Assembly: GCA_021397835.1 (NCBI GenBank)
Contig: JAJFZO010000799.1
Location: 2,294,001-2,358,000, forward strand
Direction: 5' to 3'
Source of the DNA: Moringa oleifera
Taxonomy: Eukaryota > Streptophyta > Magnoliopsida > Brassicales > Moringaceae
Length of the DNA stretch: 64,000 bases
Shown one piece after another: positions 36,759 through 48,655 of the stretch. A program made the translations under genes and the position numbers. The number at the start of each line of letters is the position of its first letter. Position 1 is the stretch's first letter. The notes below the pieces were generated by a model. That model searched no databases. It was not told where the DNA came from and saw only the letters and a list, made by a program, of their open reading frames with translations.

Positions 36759-39196
36759 ATGGGTCATAGAGCAACACCTAGGGTTGAGTGTAAGTCAGGG
36801 GAAAGTCATTTAAAAATTACTGTAATGTATGAGGAGATTGTAGTAGATCCCATAATGTATGCAAACATGTATCTAGACATTAAAGAAAAGAGATTAGAAT
36901 GGATTAAGGCTGATTACAATACTCCAAAAAAGGTTGAATATGTGGTAACTTGGCTAAAAGATAGGTTGTGAATATCTCAATATGGGTTTTTATCTGTTTT
37001 TTAGAGTGTGTTAAAGGCGAGACTAAGGATTATTTTGTATAAATTTCATTTTTATTTCTATGACAAGCTTGAGTTATTGTCAACCCAATTGGCTTTAAAC
37101 AATTAGTAGTATTTAATGGCTTTTCAAGTTGTTTGATGAGAGTTAGGGTATAAGAGGGATAATCTAAAGGTTCTGTTCAATTTCTTTTGTATGAAGATGA
37201 ATCATGACATTATAAGAAAGCATCATCATTGGTACCTTTACTAACATAAGGCTTCTATTTTTTAGATGAAAAATGAATGGGTGATTATGAGTTTTAATAA
37301 GGGCTACATAAGAAGTTATTTCTCTGCAAAGTGGGATAAATTGAAGTCTTACTATAACTATTGGCATACATGGATGTCTTATCCGTCCTCCAAAGTTCCT
37401 TTCCACCTTATTACTTTCCCTTATTAAATAGGTTAAACCAAGAGCTTAAGGCCATATCTATGAATTCTTATTTATAACTGAAGTGGTTGTGTAAGGTATA
37501 TATCTAGTTGTTTACACCTTTCCTTCTCACTTCCCTGGTAGCCAAACTCCCTAATCTTTTTAAACAACACAAAACTATGACTAGGGCTAGGTCTTTAAAA
37601 AAGGTTATTAGCCCAGCTCAAGGCTCTCCTATTGATCCTACAAAAAGAATGTTCACGAGAAATAGGCTGGTAGTAAGGCTCCCTCACCAAGAGGCCTACG
37701 ACTATAGTTCAAGTGCCCCTCACTAATAGTCCTAGTCCTATTATATAAGTCTCCTCTTCTAAGAGTCTTGATCTCAAGTGTCAATCTCTCCTTTTGAAAA
37801 GCTAATGTTAATCGACGAGCTGTCAAGTTTAAATGAAAAGACATCGACGACCCATAATGCCTCCTTATCTCATGATAATAATTTCTAATTTTGACTTTTA
37901 TGTTATTGTTCTAAGGGAAATGTTAAAGCCTAGGCAGTATCAGGAGGACATGAAGTATATGTGTAATATGGACGAAAGTGGTTACGATTGAAGTGATTTA
38001 TCTTTTATCTATTATCTATGTTGAGTAGCCAACCTTATCTTTTAACTTATATTTTGTTTCGATTCGATAGATATCAAATTCATGGATCATAATGAGGTTA
38101 AAAATTTTTTTGAATGGGCCAAATCCATGAGGAAGTGGAGGGCTCTTACCCTTAGCGAGAGTGCTTCATACTCAAGTTCTAGCGATGCTTCTTCCGGTGC
38201 CTTAGTCGTTGTTTTATTACTCTTAGTAGTGACTAAGAAGAGGCATGTTGTAAGGAACCTTACTAAAGCAATGCTTGAAAAAGCTGTTGCTAGCAAGAAG
38301 GTAAAATGGACGATTAACTCTAAAGAGTGGGTCATGCAAGGGTTGGCCATGTTGAGGCCTAAGGATCATGATACCTTTAACTGTGTGCATGATGATCTCG
38401 TTACTACAAATGTCATAGGAGAAAGTTAAGTTTGGAACTTAATAGTCGCATAAAATCTCTACCGAAACCTAATGCTTTCGAAGGACATGAAATTATTGAT
38501 GAAAATTAGCAACAACCACCTATACATTGATGCAATGAAGATAACACTAATAATGCCTTTTTTTTCTTTTTATGTTAACTATGTTGTAAATGTGTGAGAT
38601 CTGTTAGAACTTACTAGTTGAATTGCACCTTGTATTACGTAGGCACTACATCAATGGAGAATAATGTTAGAGAAGTGGATGTCCTCATCACAAGCTTACT
38701 TGAAGCATGACAAGCACACCAAGGGCTTAAGCCAGATAGTCACCAAAGCTCTAGGTATGTCTTTTGAGCTACAGTAGAAGTTAAAGGTTGTAAAGCAACG
38801 AGCCTTAGAGTTAGAGAATTCTATGACAACCAAGGAAAAGTCAATAAAGTCCTTGTATTACAAAGTAAAAGAGTTAGATTTGTAGTCCAGTGTAAATGTT
38901 GTCCAACATAAAATTGAGCTGTAGCAAGCCTAGATCATGGTTAAGGCAAAGTTTAAGGCTTCAGTTAAATTTAAGAAGCTAAATGATGATTACACCTTAG
39001 ATTTTCACTAGATCGCTTAAGCTGATGTGAAGGCCAAGTTATAGGTAAAACATCTGGACTTAAACTTTGGGTGGCTAGTAACAGAGCTACCATTTAAGGA
39101 TAAGAAGGATGGAGAAATGAAAGATCTAACATTGGCACTAGGTGAGCTATCGCCCGCAAAGCTGACATTTATGTTTGAGATCGTAGACCTTGACTA
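36759..39196 (+). pseudogene. Antisense ORF relic in the Tat-like element
   Basis: A broken reading frame on +, opposite to gag-pol. It starts MGHRATPRVECKSGESHL (36759-36971), continues with stops through 37020-37420 (SYFSAKWDKLKSYYNYWHTW), has an open piece at 38082-38429, and ends at about 38690-39196 in a lysine/glutamate-rich stretch that looks like a coiled coil (LKVVKQRALELENSMTTKEK, MVKAKFKASVKFKKLNDDYT). The layout (globular part, low-complexity spacer, coiled coil) recalls the proteins annotated in plants as 'putative gypsy type transposon' (the PF04195-type family). I did not test this. The function of that family is unknown. Confidence 0.5.
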
Positions 39197-40529
39197 ATCA
39201 TGTGAAAGTAAAGACTTCTTCACCACTCTAATATGCCTATTATCCATGACACCTATTGAGTCGCTTATAGTCTTGACATCTCTTCCATCATTGCCTTTTT
39301 AACTGCTTTTACTTTTACCTACCGCTGATGATGAGGCATGAGTTGTTATGCAAGATTTGTCTTCTATTTTCTGTTTATGCGAGAATTGAACTTTGTCAAT
39401 GAATGAAATTTACATTTTTGCATCTTCTTATTTTGCATGCCTTCTTACATTTTAAATAGTAAATTTGTCATATTTAGACATTATATCTAGCCAACTTCCA
39501 ATGAGCGATATTGCAGCCATCATTGGCTTTCTCATTATTAGTTCCCTAGTTGGAGTTCTAACGAATTGTTAACTCTTAAGTATGAGTTTTTCTTATAGTG
39601 GATATGATTTTTTGCCACTTTAAATCTGCTTAAATGAGACTTAAAGCTACTCATAAAACTCAGAGACGTACTCTTTAACCACTTCAAGTATGTCCCTATA
39701 AGGCGCAAAGCTATTCACAAGGCTTGAAGCCTTGTTTGTTTGTCATTTTTGGCATATTTTTATGAGGTACAAAGCTGCTCATAAGGTTCCAAGATGTATT
39801 CATCAGCCTTGTTTATTTCTTCGATTGGCCAACAGTAGATCTCATATGGAAAATATATCAAAGTTTTACTAATAATGATGAAATGATAATGCACTATTCG
39901 TAATAGTAAAAAATTGGAATCGAAAAGATAAAGAGATAAAGAAAACTAGAAAGTAACAACTAATGCCCAGATGTAAAACCTTTACAGTTTTTAGGCATGC
40001 TAAGTCTAAACTAGTTCTTTCCATCAGTGATCTTAAGGGTGTATGTTTTTGGTTGCATGACCCATACCACTTTACAAGGCCATTCTCAATTAGCTGCAAA
40101 CTTACTAGTGTGTCTTTGGAGTACATTGATAGCTGCCATTTGAAAGACCAAGTCTTTATGGCTAAAGCAATGATTCTTAACTTTTTTGTTATACACTATC
40201 ATAGCTCTAGCCTTAATAATGACTAATTTATTTGAGCTTCATCTTTCAGCTTATCTACTAGGTTGAGCTAAAGGTGAGGTCCTTTTTGTTTCATTATTCA
40301 TTGAAACTTCAAAGGCTTTGGATAGTTTTATAAGTAACTTCTATTTACCATTACCATAAGGATAACTTACTAAAGTACATCGTTACTGAATTTTAAGCTC
40401 AAGTCAAAATTACACAAATCTCTTCCCTTCAAACTGAATGGTGTTTTCAAAAACTATAACATGAGTTATATTAAACCTACAAATGACATTCTTGTAAATG
40501 AAGTTTCAATATTTCTAATTTATGATTTG

Positions 40530-40757
40530 AGCTAGAGGTTTTGATTTTACCCACTTAGTGATGTAGTTGACCATCATCACAACAAATTTCCTTTATCTCA
40601 AGGTGAAGGGGCCAATTAGGTCAATTCTACACTCGACAATTAGCCATGGACTTAAGATTCGACTTAGAGTGGTTGCTGTCTATCGTGGCATGATATACTA
40701 GAGCTTGCACTTTACACATTTGCAGATGAAATTTTTAACTTGTTTTTTTATGTTCAG
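40530..40757 (-). pseudogene. Integrase fragment of the Tat-like element
   Basis: The - strand reads VKNFICKCVKCKL (the CxxC half of the integrase zinc finger), then SPWLIVECRIDLIGPFTLR and KFVVMMVNYITKWVK, the start of the integrase core. Stops are present. It is cut off upstream by the CACTA-like insertion. Confidence 0.8.
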
Positions 40758-41872
40758 CGCTTCAAAAAAAAAATCTAGTCTTCATGATAAATAAATCCAT
40801 CGCTAAAATAAAAAAAATTATCGTTAAAATTTTAACGACAGATAAAATTTATAGTTAAAATTATTATTGTGAAAAAAATAACGATTGAATTTTATATCTT
40901 TCGCTAGTTAGCGATTGATTAGCAATGGATATGAATCAGTCTTTAAACTAGCGACAAATTCATATCGATCACTAAATAGTGACACATTCCATCAATCGCT
41001 AAACTAGCATGGCTGCCTTTAAAGGTAGCAAGTTAACGGCCATGCATGGCCACTTTATTAGGTCGTTAGCTTGTTGCCTTGACGATATGCATGGCTGCCT
41101 TTGAAGGCAGCAAGCTGACGGCATTGGTAATCACTCATGGTCGTCACCATGGCTGCCTTTGAAGGTAACAAACTAACGGCCATGCATGGCCACCTTTGAA
41201 GGTTGTGAGCTTCTTACTTTGGCGGCCATGCATGGCTACCTTTGAAGGCAGCAAGCTGGCCACCTTAGCGACTGCCCATGGTCATCGTCATGGCTACTTT
41301 CAAAGGCAATAAGTTGGTGACCAGGCATAGCCACCTTCAAAGGCCTCCTAATTGCTGCCTCGATAGCCATGCATGGCTGCCTCAATGGCCATGCATGGTT
41401 ACCTTCGAAAGGCGTCAGTTTGTTGCCTTGACTCATGAATGGATACATTCAAAGATAGCAAATTGGTGATCATTGCTACCTTTGAAGGCAACAATTAGGC
41501 TAGCGGCCATTGTTGCCTTTGAAGCCAAAATTAAGCTAGCAACCATGGCTGCCTTAGAAGGTAGTAAGCTTGCAACCTTAGCTGGCTAGCTATCGAAGCT
41601 CAATGGTCACTAGTCCTTTTATTAATGACCAATACAAATTCGATCACTAATTTTTTTCTAAATTGATTAAAAATTAATATAAATTAATTAAAAATAATTT
41701 TAGCAATAGACATAAAATTTGTCATTAATGTATATTGTTAATCTGTTATTAGTCTGCCATTATATTAAAATTTTTATTTTGTAACAATTTTGTAGCTATT
41801 TTATTGTTATTTAGTGACTGATTATGTTTTTTGCTATATTCTAATGTTATTTTTAGATTTTTTTTTATAGTA
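40758..41872. mobile_element. CACTA-like non-autonomous transposon inside pol
   Basis: The ends are inverted: left CGCTTCAAAAAAAAAATCTA, right (complement) ACTATAAAAAAAAATCTA, both close to a CACTATAAAAA-type terminus. Inside the ends are 'cgctaaa' and 'ttaacgaca' motifs, typical of plant CACTA subterminal regions. The core is an array of palindromic units (see 41010-41600). No transposase frame was seen. The flanks are two parts of one retrotransposon pol, which supports a true insertion. No 3-bp target duplication is clear. Confidence 0.6.
41010..41600. repeat. Degenerate palindromic repeat array in the CACTA-like element
   Basis: Seven or more imperfect units contain 'ggccatgcatggc' (self-complementary core CCATGCATGG) and 'tgcctttgaaggcagcaagct' (TTTGAAGGCAGC with partial self-complement GCCTTTGAAGGC). 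Unit spacing varies, about 50-75 bases. The array is much GC-richer than its surroundings. Confidence 0.8.
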
Positions 41873-41900
41873 CAAGCCAATAATATCTTGATCCCAAGAT

Positions 41901-44800
41901 TTAATTAAATGTTAGGGTAGTAGCCGTAATTGACATATATGCCTTTATAAACCTCTCGAAGGACATAATTTTGTTATACCCTATCAACATAACATAGATA
42001 TGAAACCGAATCTCTATGTCGAATTCGCTCAATCTAATAAACCATATATCAAAGTAATCTAAAGTGCTAAAATACTTAAGAATCTGCCTGAAACACAAGT
42101 TTGTTAAGACAATTATCTTGTGTGCCTAGAAGCAAAAGCGTAGTCATCAAGCTATCATTGGAAATGCGAATGCTAGCTTGTTTGCCAAAATGTATCTTAC
42201 CTCTTGGCCTTGGAGTACTCAATTAATGTAATAAACGATTGTCAAAACTGAGCTTTTTTCTTTTATGAGACTATGTTAACCACATGCTCGAAGACTACAA
42301 GATAAACAAATAATTTTTCATTCAAGATGGGCTTAGAGAGAAGGAGTGAAATTATAAGGTATGCATTTATCTTGTGAAAAACTTGCTAGGATTCTATGGT
42401 CCATTCAAAATCCTTGTGTAATTTTAGCACCTTGAAAAAATAGGACTCTTTTGGTTGATTTAGCGATAAACTTGATTAATACGGTGAGGTTTTATGTTAA
42501 CCACTATATCTTTTTAACATTCTTAGCGCGAGTATGTCCAAGACTATTGTGATTCTCTTCATATTGGCTTCGATCTTAGGGGCCCATGATCATATATTCA
42601 AGAAAATCACTTGCCTCCACTACAAATACACACTTAGCAGGATTGAACTTCATACCGCACTATCTCAATACACTAAAGGCCTTGTAAAGATCTATCATAT
42701 GTGCACCTTGGTTTGGCCCTTCATAATCATGTCGTTTACATATACCACCATATTTTTTTCGATTACTTGTGGAAGATCTTGCTAACCAATCTTTGATATG
42801 TGGCCCTTATATTTTTCAGAGTTGATGACATGTCCTCATAGTAGAAAGTACCTTGCTTTATGACAAAACTAATTTTTTCTTAATTTATTGGGTTCATAAA
42901 TATTTGATTATAATTGGAGAAAGCATCTATGAAACTCAGTAATTGATGTCTCATAATTTTATCTACTAGCAGGTTGATTGCAAGTATTGGGTATAAATCC
43001 TTACTATAGGCCTTCTTAAGGTTCGTAAAATCTATGTATATTTGCCACTTTTCATTTAATGTTTCAACCATGACTACATTTATGAGCTAGTCTAGGCAAT
43101 AGGCTTCCTTACTGAACCCAACTGCTAGTAGATTGTTTACCTTTTCCTTGTTAGCTACTTATCCTTCTAGCATAAAGACTCTTTTTCTTCTCCAAACTAG
43201 CCTTGTGAAAGGTGTCAATAATAATGAATGAATAATGACAAGTGGGTCAATATTGGGCATGTTTGTGATGAACCATCTAAAGACATTGCTGTGTTTGATA
43301 AGGCAATTAATCGATTTTTCTCATTTTTTCGTTGGCAATCCTATCCTAATTTGGATTGTTTACCCTCGGGCAATGGTGATAAGGTTCAACTCTCTATAGG
43401 TTCTCCTTTTATACCTCTTCATGAAGGTCCATATTTTATAACTTTAAACGCCTAGTTTTTGTTATTGCTCTTTAATCATTATGTCATAACATTGCTAGGC
43501 TACTTTTGTGTCACCTTTGACTTACATGCATGTTAATAGAAATAAATGAGCATAATAACAAACTATACATTGCCATGACAACCTTGAAATAGTTGAGTGC
43601 AAGTCTACCTAGTGCAATATTATAAGCAAAAGAGATGTTAACCACCAGAAACATTACCAACTTAGTTGTTTAATAAGGGTTCATGTCTAATGTTATTAGA
43701 AGCATGAAGATGCCCTCGATGTGAGCTTATTCTCTAAAAAAAAAAAAAACCATTTAAGAATGTTTGGTAGGGCTATAATTCTTCCCAAGTGCATTCTGTA
43801 TGTATAAAGGCATTATAAAACATTACATCCACCAAGTTGCTACTATTAATTAAAAACCATTTCACCATGCGAGTATCTACCAACATAGTGATGATCAAAG
43901 CATCATTGTTGTGTTTTGAAAGTCTTGCCATATCTGCCATTTGATCTTTTAGAAATTATGTTAATGACAATAAACAGGGTGGCCTCATTGGTTCTAATGG
44001 ACCTGGTGCTTCTATCAATAGAGCTGGCAAAAAGGGCACCAGTGGGGTTAGCTAGGTATTTCAAGGTCATTGTGGAACCTCCATAGCTAAGTTTCATGGT
44101 TTCTCTTAGATTAGGCTCCTGCTTCTACATTTATGTGTAAATATGGAGCTTTGGTCTCGTTTTTTGTCCTATGCCTTCATATAGTTTCTTAAGTGTCTAG
44201 AACTTATTAGGTTTCTTAATCTAATTTTCACCTTGTAACAATTTTTCGTATCATGATCATAGTTTTAGTGGAATCGTTAGTAACTATTGGGATACTTTTT
44301 TGGTTTTGAACTACATAAGTCATAGCCATTTTAGTAGTTTTTGGTCATATATATTCATCAAATCTATTTTCTACTAGTATTTAAGCATTTTGCCATAAGT
44401 CAATATTTTAACCTCAGTGGATAAGGTTGTTGATTGGTTGCTAAGTTACCTTAGCTTCTCTTTTTTTTCAATGCTTCCTCAACCTTTGTTGTTGTTTCAA
44501 CCCTACTTAATAGGGATGCATGTGACTTTAGCTTATCAACCACTATCAATTGAAAAACAAAACAAAAAATTAAAAAAAAAAAAAAAGGGATGGATGTAGA
44601 CCTCCTAGTAGGGCTAAGATGATATCTTCATCTTTCAACTTGGGAACTTATTGAGCTTCCCTAGTGAACCTTTTCATGTATTCTCGCAGCCCTCCATCCA
44701 TGTTTTGCCTCATTGCTCATAGGTCATCAATCATATTTCTATCATGAATTTTGTTGACAAACCTAATAACTAGAAGCATCACAAGTTTCTAAAATGATGT
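41901..44800 (-). pseudogene. gag-protease-RT-RNase H relic of the Tat-like element
   Basis: Gag piece near 44690: GGLREYMKRFTREAQ. Protease-side piece at 43903-44097. Reverse transcriptase at 42880-43071: EKWQIYIDFTNLKKAYSKDL, LLSFIDAFSNYNQIFMNP. RT active-site region near 42720-42760 reads MVVYVNDMIMK, with YVND in place of YVDD, so a catalytic aspartate is lost. The RNase H-side piece at 41901-42098 reads LDYFDIWFIRLSEFDIEIRF. Many stops and shifts are present. Confidence 0.8.
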
Positions 44801-45129
44801 GAATGATTTGGACTTCACGGAATGATACTAATCCAAGGCATTTCCCATGAATAAAAAAGGAAACAGTTTGCAACGTGTTGCATCTATGGCTCGTAGCAAT
44901 AATAAGTTAAACAAGATTAATATGCACCCAAGGATCAATGGTGTTATCATAACTTTGTATTTAAGGATTCACCATTTTTCGAGATGAGCTTGTCAATTAT
45001 TACTTTGGAGAATGGTGGATAAGTTTCTATCTAGGCTATCAGGTTTGGTCGATCAACATGTGGTATTTATTAGCACTTATCATCCAATTGGTTCACCTTT
45101 TACCATAGATTTCTTTAACGCTCAAGTCA

Positions 45130-45570
45130 GTATTTAAGAAGTAAGTAGAGATTAAAAAGAGAAAAGAGAGATACCTATGCCTTTTATAGGCTTTGTAGAA
45201 GATTTCTTCATTAGGGTTGTCGGAAACTCTTGATATAAAAATATTACATCATAGATTTTGAATGGATATTAAAGAAAGAATATTGGAGGATCCTAAACCA
45301 CTATTACAGTAAATTATCGCGAGAAATCTAGATTTATCTCATGTTTTAAAAAACTGATTAATAATGACTAATCCTAACTATTCTCAAGTTAAGGTGCCAA
45401 TAACAGGTCTTCTGATGGAAGCTTGGGCTGATTAACTTATTGGGATAAGTTAGCATGAGGAGCGCAACACTAGGCTAGGTTATTAGATAAGTAACATAGA
45501 GCAGACTTTCTGGTTAGTTCTTACTTTAATGAAAATTTGTTTCAAATTAGTTATATGTCTATTACATGAA
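45130..45570 (-). repeat. 5' LTR of the Tat-like element
   Basis: Partner of the repeat at 35870-36290, same orientation, with the shared phrases listed there. No primer-binding site was recognised at its inner edge. A MITE-like element begins directly outside it. Confidence 0.65.
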
Positions 45571-45572
45571 TA

Positions 45573-46263
45573 ATAAACATTAATAGCATATTTGGTTCAC
45601 AGGAATACCAATTCTTTTCCTATCTTATTCAACGTGAAATTACTTTTTCAACATTTGATTCATTTTTATCAAGGAATTGCAATTATTTAAGGAATTTCTA
45701 TTCCTTGAAAACCCGAAATAATTCCAAAGTGAACCTTTATAATAGTTATCCCATGAAAAAAAAATGATTATACTTTTTTTATTCCTAATGTACCATTGAT
45801 AAAATTTTTAAATTACTATTATATATATAACAACTTTATTTTTTTAAATAATTTACAAAAAATAAAAAATATTATTATCATTAAAATATTAATTAATATT
45901 ATTTTTATTTTTATAATATTAATATTTAAAATAAAAAAATAAGTATTAATGTATTATTTAGTTAATATTATTTTTATAATAATTTATTATTATAAAAAAT
46001 TTATTAATTAATATTATTTTAATAAAAATTTAATTTAATTATAATTAATTTAGTTAAAGGTATTATTTTTTAAACTTGTTTCAATTACTTTATTACTTTA
46101 TTTTTTAATAAATCAAATACATAAAAATAAATTCATACGATATTTAATTTCAATAAACCGAACATAATAATATTTATTTTGTTCTATTCTTTGTGTTTTC
46201 TATTCCCAATATAATATATTCTATTTCTTTTTTATTTCATTTCACGAAGCAAACATACCATTA
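45573..46263. mobile_element. MITE-like element with imperfect inverted ends
   Basis: The left end 'tagcatatttggttcacagga' and the complement of the right end 'tggtatgtttgcttcgtgaaa' are similar. The core is very AT-rich with no coding capacity. The size (about 690 bp) and 'tttggttcacagga' ends fit a plant MITE. The element abuts the outer edge of the Tat-like LTR. Target duplication was not resolved (flanks are 'taa'/'tta' rich). Confidence 0.5.
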
Positions 46264-48445
46264 TTATCTTCCATTAAAAAACAAAAAATTTTGAAAGATT
46301 TGCAAAATAAAATAAAAATTTTTATATTCAATTTAATTTTAATATTAGAAATAATATCAAATAAAATAAAAAGATACCTAAAATCTTTTATAATTAATGA
46401 ACAAAACATAAAGATAGGTATGATCCTTCTTTTTTATAATAAGTAACGGTTTTCTATATTTCTTTAGATAAATCTATAAAATTAAATGAAAAAAACAAAG
46501 TCATGGTGAATTAACTTTTCATCTAACATATCAATTTATTTTGGATCTAACCAAATTGATTACACGACACTTCAAAATGTAGGTAAATCCAAAATTTTTA
46601 GTTTGGTGTTGTAAATTTTGTTAAAATGACCGGCACTCAAGGTGTCACATAAACGAGCCTAGAAGGTATGCATATAACTACTAATCCCTTTTGCTTAGAG
46701 ATAGTAATCTTTTAACTAATAAAGAGGCACAAAGTTAGAAGCTTCTCTTATAATCTTGCTGATCTTTGAGCTTTCATTTTTATGCTTGAAAATGTGCTTT
46801 TTTGTGCAGGTTAATTGGATGGTTAGGTGGACTACCTCTCTCTGTCACAATGTCCTTTCAATCACACTAACAAACAACCGCCCAGCTGTGACGAATCTCG
46901 GTGAGTCTGCCTCAAGAGGGCCCAATTAATCATAAGTTCCTCAGCTTTGGCTGTTGATGAAAACGCTGAGGCAATGACAGATTCACATAAAGCTAGACTA
47001 GTTTTATTTTTTCAAATAATTTCTTTTTAAAAAAGTAATATTGTATAATCATAACTACTATTTTATGTTCAATAAAAAAAGGTTTTAGGTATTATTATTT
47101 GTTGACTTCACCAATGAAAATTCATAATTTTTAATTTGGTTTTCATAATCTGCTTTCTTTTAAGCCATTATCTAAACTAAAAAATGAATAGTTGGATTTA
47201 AGAAATTTTAACTCAAATAGAATCAAAGAGGAAAAAACAAAAGAAAATTAATAATTTAATTTAATTTAATAGGTTTTTTTCACTTCCAATAGCCATGAAC
47301 ACCCTAAAAGGAATTCCACCACTAGATCAAATCTGTGCCCACTAATTCTATGCTTGAATGAATCCTTAAAGGTATCATAAAATCCTTTGTTTAAATGAAA
47401 AAAGAAACATTGTGAAAGGTTTTTGCTAATTTATTTTATTTGACAAGCAAACAAAGAAAGAATTCCAAAGCCATTTGTTGCTTCAAAAGGAACAATGAAA
47501 TATGTTAGTTTGATGAAAATTAGAAGAGGGAAAGAGATGAAAATGTGTCATAATAAGCTGTAAGCAAGTTTGTCGGACTATTGGGCTTGATGTTATATGG
47601 GCAGAATCACACATAAACTTTAAGTAAGACTTGACTTGAGAGGCCCAATGAGTTTGGTAGAGTGGGCTCCTTAACGGCCTTAACCAAATCTTGTAATCAA
47701 AGGCCACTTTTTTATGACTGTGACAATGCCATGAAGTTAAGTTTGGAGCATCCAATACTACCCAATTTCGGGTACGATTGCATCACAGTGGAGTGAACAT
47801 TTGTTTTTGTGGTTTTTTTTATATGAATAGCATTAATTTAAGAGAAAATTAGTAGTTCAACCATAAAATTTTTTTCATAGAAAATATGTAATTATTTTTA
47901 ATATTTAAATGATTGTGAAAACTAAAGAATTCTTGAAAACAGTAACTTATATTATATTTTTTTCTCTTATTAATTATCTTTTCAAGCTTTAATATTTCCC
48001 TCCCCTTTTCACAAAACAAACTTGATTTCTCGCTTTTCATTTTTTTTTCTATTTGTTTTGCAATATATTCAAAATAAGCTGTCTTGATCATCAAATTTCA
48101 CATTTTTGAGCTTTGATTTCACATTTAGATGTAAAATTTTATATGTAGCAAGATGAATTAGATTAGAAGAAGAAATATTAGTTTTTTTGTTAGGTAGTAT
48201 TTCATGTATACGATACATTCGTGAAATGTGGCATACTCTATGCTTTCAACATATTTTGTTCGCTTTTTCAAAGAAAAGCAAGGTTTTTTTCCCCCTTTCT
48301 TTTTCTTGAGATTTAAATACCCAAAGATATGGGTTTATTTGATTTGTGCTTCATATACAATCTTAGGACAATATTGTTACCATATGGATTGACTTGCATG
48401 CTATTATTCTACTTTCACAAACTCGAGTGTCATTGGATCGTCTCT
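46264..48445. other. Intergenic DNA with no recognised gene
   Basis: Contains short open frames only. The 47483-47755 (-) frame and its surroundings are GC-richer, but no family was recognised. Confidence 0.4.
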
Positions 48446-48655
48446 ATGCAATATTGGTATGTCAGATAGGTTTCATAAACATTATTACGTAAGATAGGTT
48501 TCATGCAATATTTTTTACATCTAATAAATTTCATATATTATTTTATTGTTAGATAAGTTTCGTGTAATATTATCATGCCACATATATTCCATGCAATATT
48601 TTTCAAAAGTTCATACAATATAAAACATGTTTCATGCAATATTTTTACATCCACA
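48446..48655 (+). repeat. Degenerate tandem repeats around TTTCATGCAATATTTTTACATC
   Basis: About five or six imperfect units of 35-40 bases, each with '(g)ataggtttcatgcaatatt' and 'ttacatc'. A related, shorter-period motif ('tttatgcattattttaca') recurs at 49235-49325, so the array may once have been longer. Confidence 0.65.

Larger units (their letters stand above)
35870..45570 (-). mobile_element. Tat-like Ty3/gypsy retrotransposon with antisense ORF, about 9.7 kb
   Basis: The two ends (about 35870-36290 and 45130-45570) are similar in the same orientation and are read as LTRs. Between them on - come gag (near 44680), protease (near 43900-44100), RT and RNase H (43070 down to 41900) and integrase (40740-40550), in gypsy order. 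Next to the left (3') LTR lies a separate ORF relic on the + strand, antisense to gag-pol. This layout resembles the Tat/Grande branch of plant Ty3/gypsy elements, some of which carry an antisense ORF in the 3' part. All frames are broken and the LTRs differ strongly, so the insertion is ancient. A CACTA-like element has inserted in pol at 40758. Confidence 0.7.

Noticed and set aside
41236..41469. Open frames on both strands with MxGHAW-like repeats
   Set aside because: They are translations of the palindromic repeat array in the CACTA-like element, not protein genes.
46920..46990. Possible C/D-box snoRNA (TGATGA and CTGA motifs)
   Set aside because: The boxes are only a few bases apart and no terminal stem or guide spacing fits. 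Short motifs occur by chance.
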